Below are positions 50,343 to 60,813 of a stretch of 64,000 nt of DNA, in pieces. The stretch's first letter is position 1, and each line of letters opens with the position of its first letter. A program made the translations under genes and the position numbers. The notes below the pieces were generated by a model, which saw only the letters and a list, made by a program, of their open reading frames with translations, did not search any database and had not been told where the DNA came from. Source of the stretch: Plantago ovata (lineage: Eukaryota > Streptophyta > Magnoliopsida > Lamiales > Plantaginaceae); the NCBI GenBank assembly GCA_028274465.1, contig CM051455.1, forward strand, positions 72,767,489-72,831,488. The letters are read 5' to 3'.

Positions 50343-50490
50343 ACACTATCTATAACAGACTAGGAAAGGTGATTAGAAACAAACTAGGAAAGCAGTATCA
50401 GAGAGAAATTAAAAAGGAAAACTAAAACTAAAAGAATTAGGAATCTAAAGTTGTAAATATAACCAAATTAAACAGAAAAAAGGAGTATAG

Positions 50491-50508
50491 TCCCCGGCAA
50501 CGGCGCCA
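50491..50508 (-). promoter_or_regulatory. Primer binding site of element C (Asp tRNA)
   Basis: Minus strand TGGCGCCGTTGCCGGGGA, perfect, 3 nt from the LTR. Confidence 0.92.
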
Positions 50509-50511
50509 ATT

Positions 50512-51763
50512 TGATGAACGAGAATTTGTCGAATTCCAATTATCAAATAAATTTGTAATTAGCCAAAGGCAATGCACAACTACAACGAAAACCGTAGTGT
50601 AGTAGTAGAATGACTCGAGTGTCGTTCTCTTAGGACTATAACTAGCTTTATCAAATCTAATTTAGAATATAAAAACAGCAGACAGATAGCAAAAGGGGTT
50701 TCTAGCAGATAATGGAGATTGGTGATAGTATGGTCCTTCTTAGCATAACGGGTCGATAATCATGCATAAATTCCTCGGTCTTGCATAGAGATCTTTAAAT
50801 CAATCTAATGTCATGTTGCAAATATTAAGCACTACGAAGATAATTGGTCTGACAAGTCAATCACTATTGTCCTAATGTGTTCCGTAATTATTCAACACTA
50901 CGAAGAAAAACTCGCACTCAGGTCGACAAGTGTCCAATTGTGCATAATAATTAATACAACATACGAGAATTTAGGCTGTGCCTGATCAACGAAATAAAGC
51001 AATGACACGGAGTATAATGCGCGATATAGCCATTAGCATGATTATCTTCCCTTCGCTAAGAATTCAGATACTACCACCAACGATAAGTTTAGCTACTCAT
51101 AATAGGCATGCAATCAACAGAAATCATAGAAGAAAACATGTTGAAAGAATATAATAAAATAAGTAGAATAAACTGTGAGATACAAAGTTACCGAAGGTTG
51201 TCAATCTCTGGATGATTGCGATCCTACGAGCTCCAAACTGCTATGAAAAAGTATCCCCTAAGCTACAGAACTCCCAGGACAGGCCCCGGGAAGTTCCTAC
51301 CTAAAACTATAGAGAGAGGTGAGAGAGAAGGTCTGGAAAGATATGATTTTCGGAGAAAAACTGAGCACTATATATAGGCCCCGAAAAACCACGGGGCGGT
51401 TCGCCCCCGGGTATTTCTCGCGGAATTCCGCATTTTCGACGCGTTTTTGGATTTCTTCACCTTTTCGGACTCGGTTTCTGACTTCTAATAGCCTTCTAAC
51501 CACCAGATTCGTCCCCTAGACTTCAAATCCTATCCGGAAACCTTCAGATACTCCAAATAGGCTTCTGGAACACCAATTCCTTGTCAACTTCAATATAATT
51601 GCTCGGAAATCTTCGAATTTCAACCAAAACCTGTAAAATAAAATCTAAAGGGAAACGTGACATTATTCTAATAAAATGTATTAAAATATAGCTAAATTAA
51701 CATAGAGGATAGCTAAAATAGGTGAAAAAGACTCGAATGAAAGTGTAAAATACACATTCATCA
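50512..51763 (-). repeat. 5' LTR of element C
   Basis: 1252 bp with TGATGA...TTCATCA ends (the + strand starts TGATGAACG at 50512). Similar to LTR B. GC-rich inverted repeats (51390-51445) lie upstream of TATATATA at about 51369 on the minus strand. Confidence 0.9.
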
Positions 51764-53492
51764 GACATCACTTAGTGGTGTTTTCTCTACTGCGGTTCAC
51801 GAAGGCCTTTATAATAGGATGATGCATGTTAGGGTCTTATGGTTGTTCTCCCGAGTAATTATGGACCTAAGAGGCAACAAGTCTTCACCATGCTTTGAGA
51901 TTGCTAAATGGCTAGGAAGGAGGTAGTGTGAGGTTGTGTGATCCTTTGTTTATAACCTATTCTTTCGAATAGGTTTGGGGAGGGGGTTACGCTATCATTA
52001 GACTTGTTTTTCGTTTTTCATTTCTGTGTTGTGAGTTTATTTTTCCTTTCTCGTAAATTTTGTACTCCAACCTATTCTTTCGAATAGGTTTGGGGAGGTC
52101 GTTTGTCATTTTTTGTTTCTCTTTTCGTTATGCTACTGCTGGCTAAAAAAAAAAACCGAAAAAAAAAGAAAGAAAAATTCCAGAAAAGAAAAAAAAAAAG
52201 GAGAAAAAACAGAAACTGGAAAAGAAAAAAAAAGAAAAAAGGAAAAAGACCCCAAAAGAGCAAAGAAGGGTCCGAAAAAAGAAAAGCCAAATAGCAGTTT
52301 AGCAAAGTGTTGTGTCTCATTTTCCAATTCTTGTAATGTTCGTAATTGTGTTTATAATTTTCTATCCTTTCTTTTCTTTTTGAGTGTCATCTGTTCTAGA
52401 CCACCCTCATCCTACCATTCAGGAAGTTGTGAATAACTTAAGGCTTGGCTTGAGAGATGGGTAGAATAGGGGAGTGTTATCTTTATAGGGAACCCTCCTT
52501 CGTTTGATGAGAGCCAGTACTGGTTCGACCTCTTTGAGGGAAAGTCTTAACTTGGTGAACAGCAGTAAGTCCTCAGTTTCATAGGCACGTGACAACCATT
52601 CGTATTCTAACATGTTTCATTACGTCGTCACTGACTAGGTCCAGGTAGAGAATGTTACAAGAGACTATCTTGTCTTGACATAAGTGCTTAAGTGAATGCG
52701 TATGAGTCAATCGAGGCATTCTTCAACCTATGTTCATGTTATGACTTGTATGGTTTTTGTTCATATGATTTTTGATAGATTCGGTAGATTAGTTCATTTT
52801 ATTTGGCATAAGACTCCATTTTATGTGTTGCATTGTTTTTTTTTGCATTAGAGTCTAGCTTAGTTGCTTGACGACAAGCAAAGGTTCGGTTTGGGGAGTT
52901 TGATGAATGTGTATTTTACACTTTCATTCGAGTCTTTTTCACCTATTTTAGCTATCCTCTATGTTAATTTAGCTATATTTTAGTGCATTTTATTAGAATA
53001 GTGTCATGTTTCGCTTTAGTTTTTATTTTACAGGTTTTGCTTGGGAAACGAGGTTTACCGGGCAATTATATTGAAGTAGACAAGGAATTGGTGTTTCAGA
53101 AGCCTAATTGGAGTATCTGAAGGTTTCCGGATAGGATTTGAAGTCTAGGGGTCGAATCTGGAGGTTAGAAGGCCACTAGAAGTCAGAAACCGAGTCCGAA
53201 AAGGGGAAGAAATCCAAAAACGCGTCGAAAACGCGTAAATTCCCGAGTTTTACTCCCGGGCGAATCGCCCCACACCAGGCGAGTCGCCCGATGTGTGGGG
53301 CCCTTCGCCCCACACAAATTCGTAGCCTATATATAGTTGCTCATTTTTCTCCAATTTTCATACTTTTCCAGACCTTCTCTCTCAACTTTCTCTGTAGTTT
53401 TAGGTAGGAACTTCCCAGAGCCTGTTCTGGAGGTTCATAGCTTAGGAGATACTTTTTCATAGCAATTTGGAGCTTGTATGATCACGATTCTA
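51764..53492 (+). mobile_element. Element C': 3' end of another Ty3 element
   Basis: No gene. The 3' UTR begins with CATCAC / GTGGTG, then AACCTATTC / GAATAGGTT hairpins with TGGGGAGG (51954-51975, 52069-52090), an A-rich block (52144-52290), a decayed ACCAC-TCCTA / CAGGA stem (52400-52430), TTGCTTG / CAAGCAA (52864-52881) and a polypurine tract. The LTR starts at 52901 and breaks off at about 53480-53492 against LINE-2. LTR palindromes (53255-53312) precede TATATATA at about 53328. Its 5' part is separated by element C. Confidence 0.85.
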
Positions 53493-53565
53493 CCCCCGTA
53501 GCTTAGAAATTTAGAAGTCCAATGTTTCACTTTCCCAACCATCTTCTCAAGTAAAGGTTGGTGTT
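53493..53565 (-). mobile_element. LINE-2 fragment left of element D
   Basis: On the minus strand it translates as QPLLEKMVGKVKHWTSKFLS, the usual plant LINE sequence after the RT thumb. It continues in frame from the ORF ending at 62919 when element D and one target copy are removed. It ends at the truncated LTR of C'. Confidence 0.85.
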
Positions 53566-54968
53566 TGATGAACGTATTTTTGACGCGTTCATCTTGTCTT
53601 TTTTACCTTCTTTTGCTATCTTCAAGCCTTGTTTTTTGGTTAGTTTTGTAGAATAGTGTCACGTTTTGTGTTTTCTGCATTTTCAGGCACTTAGGTACGA
53701 AACGACGTTTTTGGAGCTAAAAACGAGCCTTTTTGATGGAAAAGATGGCCCCGTTGAAGTTCCCCAATCTCCGTGGCTTGTTCATAAGTGTTTGAGCATT
53801 AATAAGCATCGAGAAGGATGAGTCCAAGTCACCCGAGGGCCATGCGAGGGCAAAAAGATTGAGTTTGAAGACAAAAATCTGCCCAGGAGCCAAGCTAAGC
53901 GCCTGGAATAGTGAAGCGCTCCGCTTCATTTTCCAGGAGCTTTGGCACAGAAGCCAAGCGAAGCGCTTGGAGTGACAAAGCACTTGACTTGCCAAGCGCT
54001 CCGCTTGGCTTCTCCAAGCGGTCCGCTTGGCAGCGGTTACGTTTTCGGATTTTCCTTCTTAGATCTGATCTTTGGTCATTTTTTGAATATCTTTGGAACT
54101 GTAGGTTCGTTTTGGAGAGCTCCTAAGCCCCAAAACTCATAGAAAACTCAGATTACATTGTATTGTAGCTTGGGATTCAAGGTTTTGATTGGAATTCATC
54201 CTTTGTAATCATCTACGGAGAGGTTTTCTTTGATTCTCACCAATTAGTGACAGCTTTGGTGGTAACTTGTATCACTCTCTTGTCTTGTAGTTTGATATGA
54301 TGTATTCTGATTATTATTCATATGAATTGATGTCTATGTTGATGAATATGAGTAGCTAAATCTTTTGTGTTGGTGGTGGAATGTAGAATATGCATGCTAT
54401 GAGTTATGTTTATGCTTACATGAGATTGTGATTCAATCTTGCTGCAAATTCCTTCATATGATTCTTAGTTGCCTATAAAATATATTCGAATTGAGTATAG
54501 TGACAAACTCTTGGTCAATGAAAGCTATAGGATTGTATGTTACGGATTTGCAGCATGCTAGATAAATGGTGTTAGTGACAAGCACCTCTAAAGTATTGAT
54601 AGTTGTCTTTTATGATGTGCGTCTTGAAATTTACCTAGACGAGTTGCTTAGCAGACTTGATCGAATGTTTTACGCACTGAACTTGTGAGCATATTCGTAA
54701 CCAATGCATGTGTATTTGATTTCTACCACCAACCGTTTTCCAATCTTGATTACAGCAATCTGATTTCTCGTTGCTTTGTTCAAAGGAAACGATTCTATAA
54801 ACATTTGAACTCGTTGACTGAAATTACTAGAAAAAACCTCAAGCAAAGCCACGTTAAGTCCCGAGAGAACGACACTCAGGGACAACTTGCCATTGCACTC
54901 TAGTTTGTGTAGTGATAAGTGTTCTTAGGCTTTTAAACAAATTTAATTGGTGAAAAACGACATCATCA
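53566..54968 (+). repeat. 5' LTR of element D
   Basis: 1403 bp. Palindrome cluster at 53890-54030: CCAAGCG-N3-CGCTTGG units at 53954-53970, 53992-54008 and 54014-54030 plus variants at 53890-53906 and 53913-53927. No strong TATA motif right after it, unlike the A and B LTRs. No gene. Confidence 0.95.
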
Positions 54969-54971
54969 ATT

Positions 54972-54989
54972 TGGCGCCGCTGCCGGGGA
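54972..54989 (+). promoter_or_regulatory. Primer binding site of element D (Asp tRNA)
   Basis: TGGCGCCGCTGCCGGGGA, one mismatch to the tRNA-Asp complement, 3 nt after the LTR. Confidence 0.88.
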
Positions 54990-55110
54990 CTTAACTCCTT
55001 TGGTTGGTGTTTTTGTTTTGGTTTTTTCAGCCAGCATCTCTTCTTTGTCTCATTTCTGTTTTTGTTTCTTTTTGCTTGAGATACTCACTATCTTGTATTT
55101 CAGGTGAGTG

Positions 55111-57408
55111 CATGCCTAGAACCCGAACGGGTGGACCTATTATTAAACCTTTTGTAGACGAGATCGACCGTTTGTTTCAAAGGAGAAGGAGGAATTTGAA
55201 TCTCCAGTTTGAAGGAGTAGCATCTAGAGCTTCCACTTCTGGTATTCGGGAACAGTCTTCTTCTTATCTTTTGGAGCCAATTCTTGAATCACTTGGAAGG
55301 TGGCGGAGCGGCCCATACGTACACATACTAAGCCTACGGTTGGGGCTAGAGGACCAGCAATTGTCCTCAATGATGCCACCAGGAACTTGGAGATCAAGAA
55401 TAACATGTTTCAACAACTTCCCAAATTATATGGGATGGCTAATGAGGACGTGATCGGGTACTTGAATGAGCTCGAGAATTTTGTTCTCCATATTGGGCGA
55501 CCAGGGGCTGGTGTTACGGATGATGATCTCCGTAAGAAGGTCTTTTCTATGGGGCTAGGCGATCGTGCAAAGGCTTGGCTTAATACTTTGGAGGCCGGGT
55601 CTTTGACAACATGGGATCTATGTTTTGATAAGTTCATGGAGCGTTACTACCCCGCTTCCAAGACAATGGCTATGAAGAGCCAAATTAGCTCCTTCGAGCA
55701 GAGGTATGATGAGCCTTTCCACGAGGCCTATGATTGATTCATGGGGTTGCATCATCGATGCCCACATAACGGGTATGATAAAGGTCAACTTCTCCAATTC
55801 TTTTACAATGGTTTACATCCTGAGATTCAATCTCAAGTGGATAGTATTTGTGGAGGTAGTATGGGGGAGTTGCTTCTTTCTCAAGCCCAAGTGAAGCTGG
55901 ACATGATGTACCGGAATTCCCAAAACCGGAATGTGAGGGCTCGTCTGCTCCAAAAGGAGCAAAGAGGTGAGGCCAAGGTAGTGGTAGAACGAAATTCCTT
56001 CGATGGGTTCGCCCATGAAGTGAAGCAAGCTTTGAGGCAAAGCGTTCCTTCTCCTTCTACGGAAGTTTGTGGTGTGTGCAAGAACTATGGGCACCCGGCC
56101 TATTTATGCCGGTCTGAATTTGCTAGAGAGCAATATATCACGAACGTTGTCTGTCAGGAAGTGTATGCTGCTGAGGGAGAGCAAGTAGTTGGAGATGTGA
56201 ACTACGGGCAAGGATATGACAATATGAGGCCACAAAACCGTGGGCCCCGAGGTGGGTACCAGAATCAAGGCAACCGTGGTTATCTTCATAACCCGGATCA
56301 AAATGCCTATGGGCCTAATCAAGATAGAAGTCGTCTCAACCATGGGAACAATTGGTATGAAGGAGCACCGCCTTCTAATCCTACACCTCCACCTCAGGTT
56401 GCTAGTTCGGGACCACAAGGTGGAGGGGTGCTTCCTTCACCTCTTGTCTCTTCTCTCAACGATCTCGTGTTGAAAACAAATAAGTTTATGGAGCATTACT
56501 ATCGTAATGAAGCTACTAACAATCAGCGATTTGAGAAGCTTGAGGCTAGTAGTAGCAACCTCCATAAGAAGTTGCAAGAGCTGATAGATCGGGGGGCTAG
56601 TAGAGAGCAAGGGAAGTTTCCCGGAAACACGGAGAAGGCTATGGCCATAACCGTGGTGACTGATTTGCCCGTGGAGATCACGGTTGTGAGAGACAATGCA
56701 CTAGTTGAGGTGCCAAGTTGCAAGATAACTGAAACTTGCAAGGTGAGTGAGGAGCTTGAGACTCCTAAGGTAGTTGTGGAAGAGAAAGTTGTCGCACAAT
56801 CTGATGCGATAGTGGAAGAAATGAATGAAAACTCATCGTCTGAGGATGAGTTGGTGGATATGGTGGAAGTGCCTATCCAAGAGAGCTTTGATGTGGAAAT
56901 CGGCTTGGGTAAGAAGGATGGAAAAGTGGCAACTCTAGACACGGGAGCGGGTGTGAATGTCATACCTATGAACGTGTACGAAGAGTCGGGTTTGTCTGGC
57001 TTAAGACCAATGAAGTGCATGGTGCAATTGGCGGACGGGTCTATGAAGAAGCCATTGGGTGTGATCGAGAATCTAGTGGTAAGAGTCGCCGGTGTAGAGG
57101 TCAAGACGAACTTCATCGTCATGCCTACATCCTCCGCAAAGCTCAAGGATGTGGTTCTTTTGGGTAGAGCCTTCATCAACAAAGTACATATGGTGATAGA
57201 CATGTACCGTCGTACATGTAGCTTCGAGGTAAATGGCAAGCAACATACGTTGCGAACCATAATTAATTCATGTGCTTATGTTGATACTAACGAACTTGTA
57301 GGATTCTTTGGTCCTCTTTATGTTCGTCAAGATGTGCAGGGACTTGATGCTTTGAAGAGCACTTGGACGGGGAAGTCTAGTACCCGATGCGAAATTGATC
57401 CCGCATGA
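55111..57408 (+). pseudogene. gag: Element D gag, knuckle and protease
   Basis: Start at ATG 55111 (MPRTRTGGPIIKPFVDEIDR). A frameshift at about 55300 leads to the main gag frame: FQQLPKLYGMANEDVIGYLN, MGLGDRAKAWLNTLEAGSLT and FMERYYPASKTMAMKSQISS. TGA at 55735-55737 stands in for Arg (CGA-to-TGA is likely). The frame goes on to 57408 with CCHC CGVCKNYGHPAYLC (56068-56109), a Gly/Asn/Arg-rich region, a coiled coil, the protease VATLDTGAGVNVIPMNVYEE (DTG) and VVLLGRAFINKVHMVIDMYR. Related to B and C but clearly diverged. No polymerase follows. Confidence 0.9.
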
Positions 57409-57450
57409 TCTAAGACGAGTCGAGCCAACGACTTTTAAACGAAGGCGCTT

Positions 57451-57468
57451 CTCGGGAGGCAACCCGAG
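57451..57468 (+). other. Conserved GGGAGGCAACCC hairpin after protease (D)
   Basis: Stem CTCGGG / CCCGAG around AGGCAA, 42 nt after the protease stop; compare CCGGG / CCCGG in B and C. Confidence 0.7.
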
Positions 57469-57612
57469 GTTGTAGGTACTTGCATATAGATTAGGAGCAC
57501 GTTTAAATTTTGTTTCGTTGTTTAGACAAGGTTTTTCGGGGTGAAAATTTAGCAAAAGTTGAAAAAAAATGGGTTTGGGAGCTTCAGATCCCAAGAGAAC
57601 CTCTTGGCAAGC

Positions 57613-57814
57613 CCAAGCGGTCCGCTTGGATTTCCAGTAAGAATGTACATTCTTACTGGAAATCCAAGCGGAGCGCTTGGCAGGTCCAAGCTGTCCGCTT
57701 GAATTTCCATTAAGAATTTCATTCTTACTGGAAATCCAAGCGGAGCGCTTGGCAGGTCCCAAGCGGACCGCTTGTCAAGCGCTTCGCTTGGGACGGCCCA
57801 AGCGCTTGACTTGG
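57613..57814. repeat. Palindrome cluster with a perfect 52-bp palindrome (element D)
   Basis: Seven CCAAGCG-N3-CGCTTGG-type units (57613-57629, 57664-57680, 57686-57702, 57736-57752, 57759-57775, 57775-57791, 57798-57814). The first two are the ends of a perfect 52-bp palindrome (57621-57672, centre AATGTACATT), which extends to 57613-57680 with a single mismatched pair. A second, imperfect long palindrome spans about 57690-57750. Confidence 0.95.
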
Positions 57815-58029
57815 CTTTCCTTAAGAAAGCTAAGCGGGGCACTTGAGTATCAAGGCTCCCCACTTCGTTTTTCTTCCTCCATTGCCGATTTTGCACCCCA
57901 AAAATCTCAATCTCTCTCAATTCTCCACCAATTCTTGCAATCTTGTGCATTTTACAAAGCCCATCACCCCCTCTATCATCTAAACCGATCAAATTTCACG
58001 TTTGAAGCATCCATAACAAGGAATCAAAG

Positions 58030-58491
58030 GTACCTCTCATGAACCCTAACTTTCTTGAATTTGGGATTTTATCTTAATTAGCTTCAATTGTGTTATGCAT
58101 TGGTGAACTAGAGTTTGATGATGATTGTTGAGCATGTTTCTTACTAGATGTGATGTCTAAATTCGAATTTTGCTCCTCTTGATTTATGATGAACTCTAGT
58201 GCTCGAATTTTTGCTATATAATTGTTTGATGATTGTTAGCCTTGAATTTGAGTTGTGTTGGATTGCATGAGAATGTGTTGGATTGGTCGGGTAATTTAAT
58301 TGAAGAGTTTGTTTGCTTGGTTTAGATTCGTATGGATTTATCGTAACGAAGTGTTAAAGCTTCTCGATTTGTTCATATGAACTTTAGCAAGCCTTCAAAC
58401 TCACCATGAGATTACTTGAGTGAGTATTGGAGTCTACGAGTTGAGTCTAAGTCTCATCGTCTCTTGAAGTTATCTAATAAGATTATTCTAG
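58030..58491 (+). other. Candidate leader intron before accessory ORF (D)
   Basis: Donor CAAAG|GTACCTCTC at 58030 and acceptor TTATTCTAG ending at 58491, 462 nt, AT-rich and T-rich. The ATG comes 5 nt later. Matched in E and, more weakly, in C. Inferred only. Confidence 0.45.
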
Positions 58492-58496
58492 GTACC

Positions 58497-59492
58497 ATGG
58501 ACACAAGAGCCAAGAAGAAAGCAAGGAAGGATGGAGCTTCAACCTCCAAGGAGATTCCCCGTGATGAAAGCGACCGTGACCCATACAAAGAATCGGACGC
58601 ATTTCGGAGGTTCCGATACAACTTCTATAGGGGAGGAGAACGGTCAGTGATTTGGGACCGTAGCATCTCCTTTACTTCAAAGGAGTTGGACGTACTAAAG
58701 GGGACAAAATATGAGAACAAGGGGCTTTTCTTTGATGTACCCTATGCACCCTATGCTCACCTTACCAGGCTTATAACAGCGAGAGGATGGATCTTCTATG
58801 GGAAAGAACTCTCCGGATGGGATAGAGACCTTGTCGAGGAGTTCCACATTGCCTTCGAGGACTATAACTATAAGGCCGAAGCAGTACCTATTCGTGGTGT
58901 TATGGTCCCTTTCTCACCATTGAGTATCACTAGTTTCATTATGGGACTAGAGGAACCCTTGCGGGAAGAAAATAATAAGGTAGCATACTATGTGAGTGAT
59001 CCCTATGTGCACTTTGTCTATGACCCAACGATTGAGAAGTTTCCGAGGAGGATAGCCGGGGTTCTGACAACCAAGGACTACAAGCCAAGGAAGACGCGTC
59101 TCGATAACACCTTGAAGTATAAAGATTTGCACTTGCACGCCCGCATGATCCTACCTTTTGTGGTAGCTAATCTGATCCCGGGACTCATAACCGAAGAGAT
59201 AACGCCGGAAGTCGGGATCTTAATCTATTCCCTCATGGCGAACTTGCCCATCACTCCCGGGGACATCATCTTCCAGCAATTCAAGATTAAACGAGAACCC
59301 GGCCACCCACTAGTCTTCCCACATTTGATCACTGCTATGTGTGAGAAAGCAAATGTGCCAAACATCCGGCGCACCGAGGCATCGAGGGAACCAATCGACA
59401 TAGAGACACACGATCTGATACTCCACCGCTTCGGAGTAGAGCAAGGGTTCGAAGACCCTTTTCCCCTTGTCATCCCTCACCGATCCGAGTGA
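58497..59492 (+). CDS. Accessory ORF of element D (putative plant transposon protein-like)
   Basis: 331 codons from ATG 58497; codons upstream to 58416 are open but lie in the candidate intron. Basic, low-complexity start (MDTRAKKKARKDGASTSKEI), then a domain with SISFTSKELDVLKGTKYENK, RLITARGWIFYGKELSGWDR, LVEEFHIAFEDYN and VMVPFSPLSITSFIMGLEEP. It ends with ARMILPFVVANLIPGLITEE and HPLVFPHLITAMCEKANVPN. Such proteins occur in plant LTR elements, often annotated as putative plant transposon protein; no activity is known. The ORF is intact, unlike the gag of the same element. No membrane segment of env type is evident. Confidence 0.8.
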   Translation: MDTRAKKKARKDGASTSKEIPRDESDRDPYKESDAFRRFRYNFYRGGERSVIWDRSISFTSKELDVLKGTKYENKGLFFDVPYAPYAHLTRLITARGWIFYGKELSGWDRDLVEEFHIAFEDYNYKAEAVPIRGVMVPFSPLSITSFIMGLEEPLREENNKVAYYVSDPYVHFVYDPTIEKFPRRIAGVLTTKDYKPRKTRLDNTLKYKDLHLHARMILPFVVANLIPGLITEEITPEVGILIYSLMANLPITPGDIIFQQFKIKREPGHPLVFPHLITAMCEKANVPNIRRTEASREPIDIETHDLILHRFGVEQGFEDPFPLVIPHRSE

Positions 59493-60769
59493 TTTTGCGG
59501 TGGTGGTACACCTTTTTTGATACTCTTAATTGATGATGCAACTTATGACTCTTGTACTTTTTTATTTGCTTTTGTAGTTGTGGCCTGTGTGCCTTTTGTC
59601 GTGATTAGTTTAGTCTAGTTTTTGTCTTGGTGCCTTAGGTGATTAAGATAGGAAAAAACATCGAAAATCTGGAAACAGCGCCAAGCGAAGCGCTTGGAAG
59701 GTCCAAGCGGTCCGCTTGAAATTCCAGAAAGTTTTGCAACTTCCTGGAAATTCAAGCGGAGCGCCTGGAGCCTCCCAAGCGCTCCGCTTGCCAATCGAAC
59801 CGCTTGGCTCCCGCCAAGCGGTCCGCCTGGACCCTGTACCCAGATTTTCCTCGTTTTTTCCATTCTTCTCACCTTTGCGCACCCGTTTTCACATGTTTCT
59901 TAAGTCCTTTCAGGTACTACTCATATATAGGAGATTGCACACGAACCTTTATCTCAGGGAAGTGTACTTTCAATCCAATTTTTCCTTTTCATTCAACTTT
60001 TCTTTGCTCGAGGACGAGCAAAAGTTTAGGTTTAGGGAGGGGGTATTGGATTTTCAGTACTATATGCTTGTGTGGTTCGTACATGCCTGATTTTACTCAA
60101 GTTCATGTGATTTGTCGTGTTTTTTCAAATTTTTGCATGCATATCATCCATAGATTAGTTGTTGCACGTTGTTGTGTGTGGAGTTTATTGCCAAGTCTTT
60201 TGAACTTTTTTATTGAGTAGACTAAGTGTTTATGACCATTGATCATATGTTGCATCACTTTGCAAGTAGGTTGAGGCTTGTCTCGCTTGGTTTGTCACAT
60301 TCGCATGTGCACTAGTTAAGCTTAGTAGTCTCGACATCACCTTGAGTGGTGTTTCTTCTGCTGCGGTTCACGATGGCCTTATAAAATGATGCATGTTAGA
60401 GACTATGGTTGTAACCCGTTTAATTATGTACGTAAGAGGCGACAAGTTCTTCACCTCGATTAGAGATTGCCAAATGCCTAGGAAGGAGGTAGTGTGAGGT
60501 GTGCGATTCCTTGTATTAAACCTATTCTATCGAATAGGTTTGGGGAGGGGGTTGCTTCGTTGATCTTGTCTTTCGTCTTTGAGTCGTTGTAAAGTTTCCT
60601 TTTTCCTTTTCCTTTTGTTTTGTGTCCCAACCTATTCTTTCGAATAGGTTTGGGGAGGTGTCTTTGTAAAAGAGTCTTTCATTTTTCTTTTTCGTCTTTG
60701 TGCTCAAACCTATTCTTTCGAATAGGTTTGGGGAGGTGTTTTTGACACTTAGTACTGCTGCTTGCCCCT

Positions 60770-60813
<44 letters not shown>

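Larger units (their letters stand above)
46501..51763 (-). mobile_element. Element C: non-autonomous Ty3 element, 3' part lost in gap
   Basis: Minus strand. From 51763 down: 5' LTR, Asp-tRNA primer site, gag, protease, palindrome cluster, candidate intron and accessory ORF, which is cut by the gap. Gag-protease resembles element B, and the accessory-ORF layout resembles D and E. No RT or integrase. Right flank GACAT (51764-51768) is half of the expected target duplication; the other half is beyond the gap. It entered the 3' UTR of element C'. Confidence 0.88.

Noticed and set aside
52113-52436. Lys-rich ORFs over A-rich tracts (also 36750, 19176 and Phe-rich ones opposite)
   Set aside because: They arise from purine tracts in the Ty3 3' UTR; composition is extreme and the frames are not conserved between copies.
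54685-54903. 72-codon ORF repeated in both LTRs of D (also 62635-62853)
   Set aside because: Present in both LTRs only because they are copies; the frame carries differences, has no family match and overlaps the R/U5 part of the LTR.
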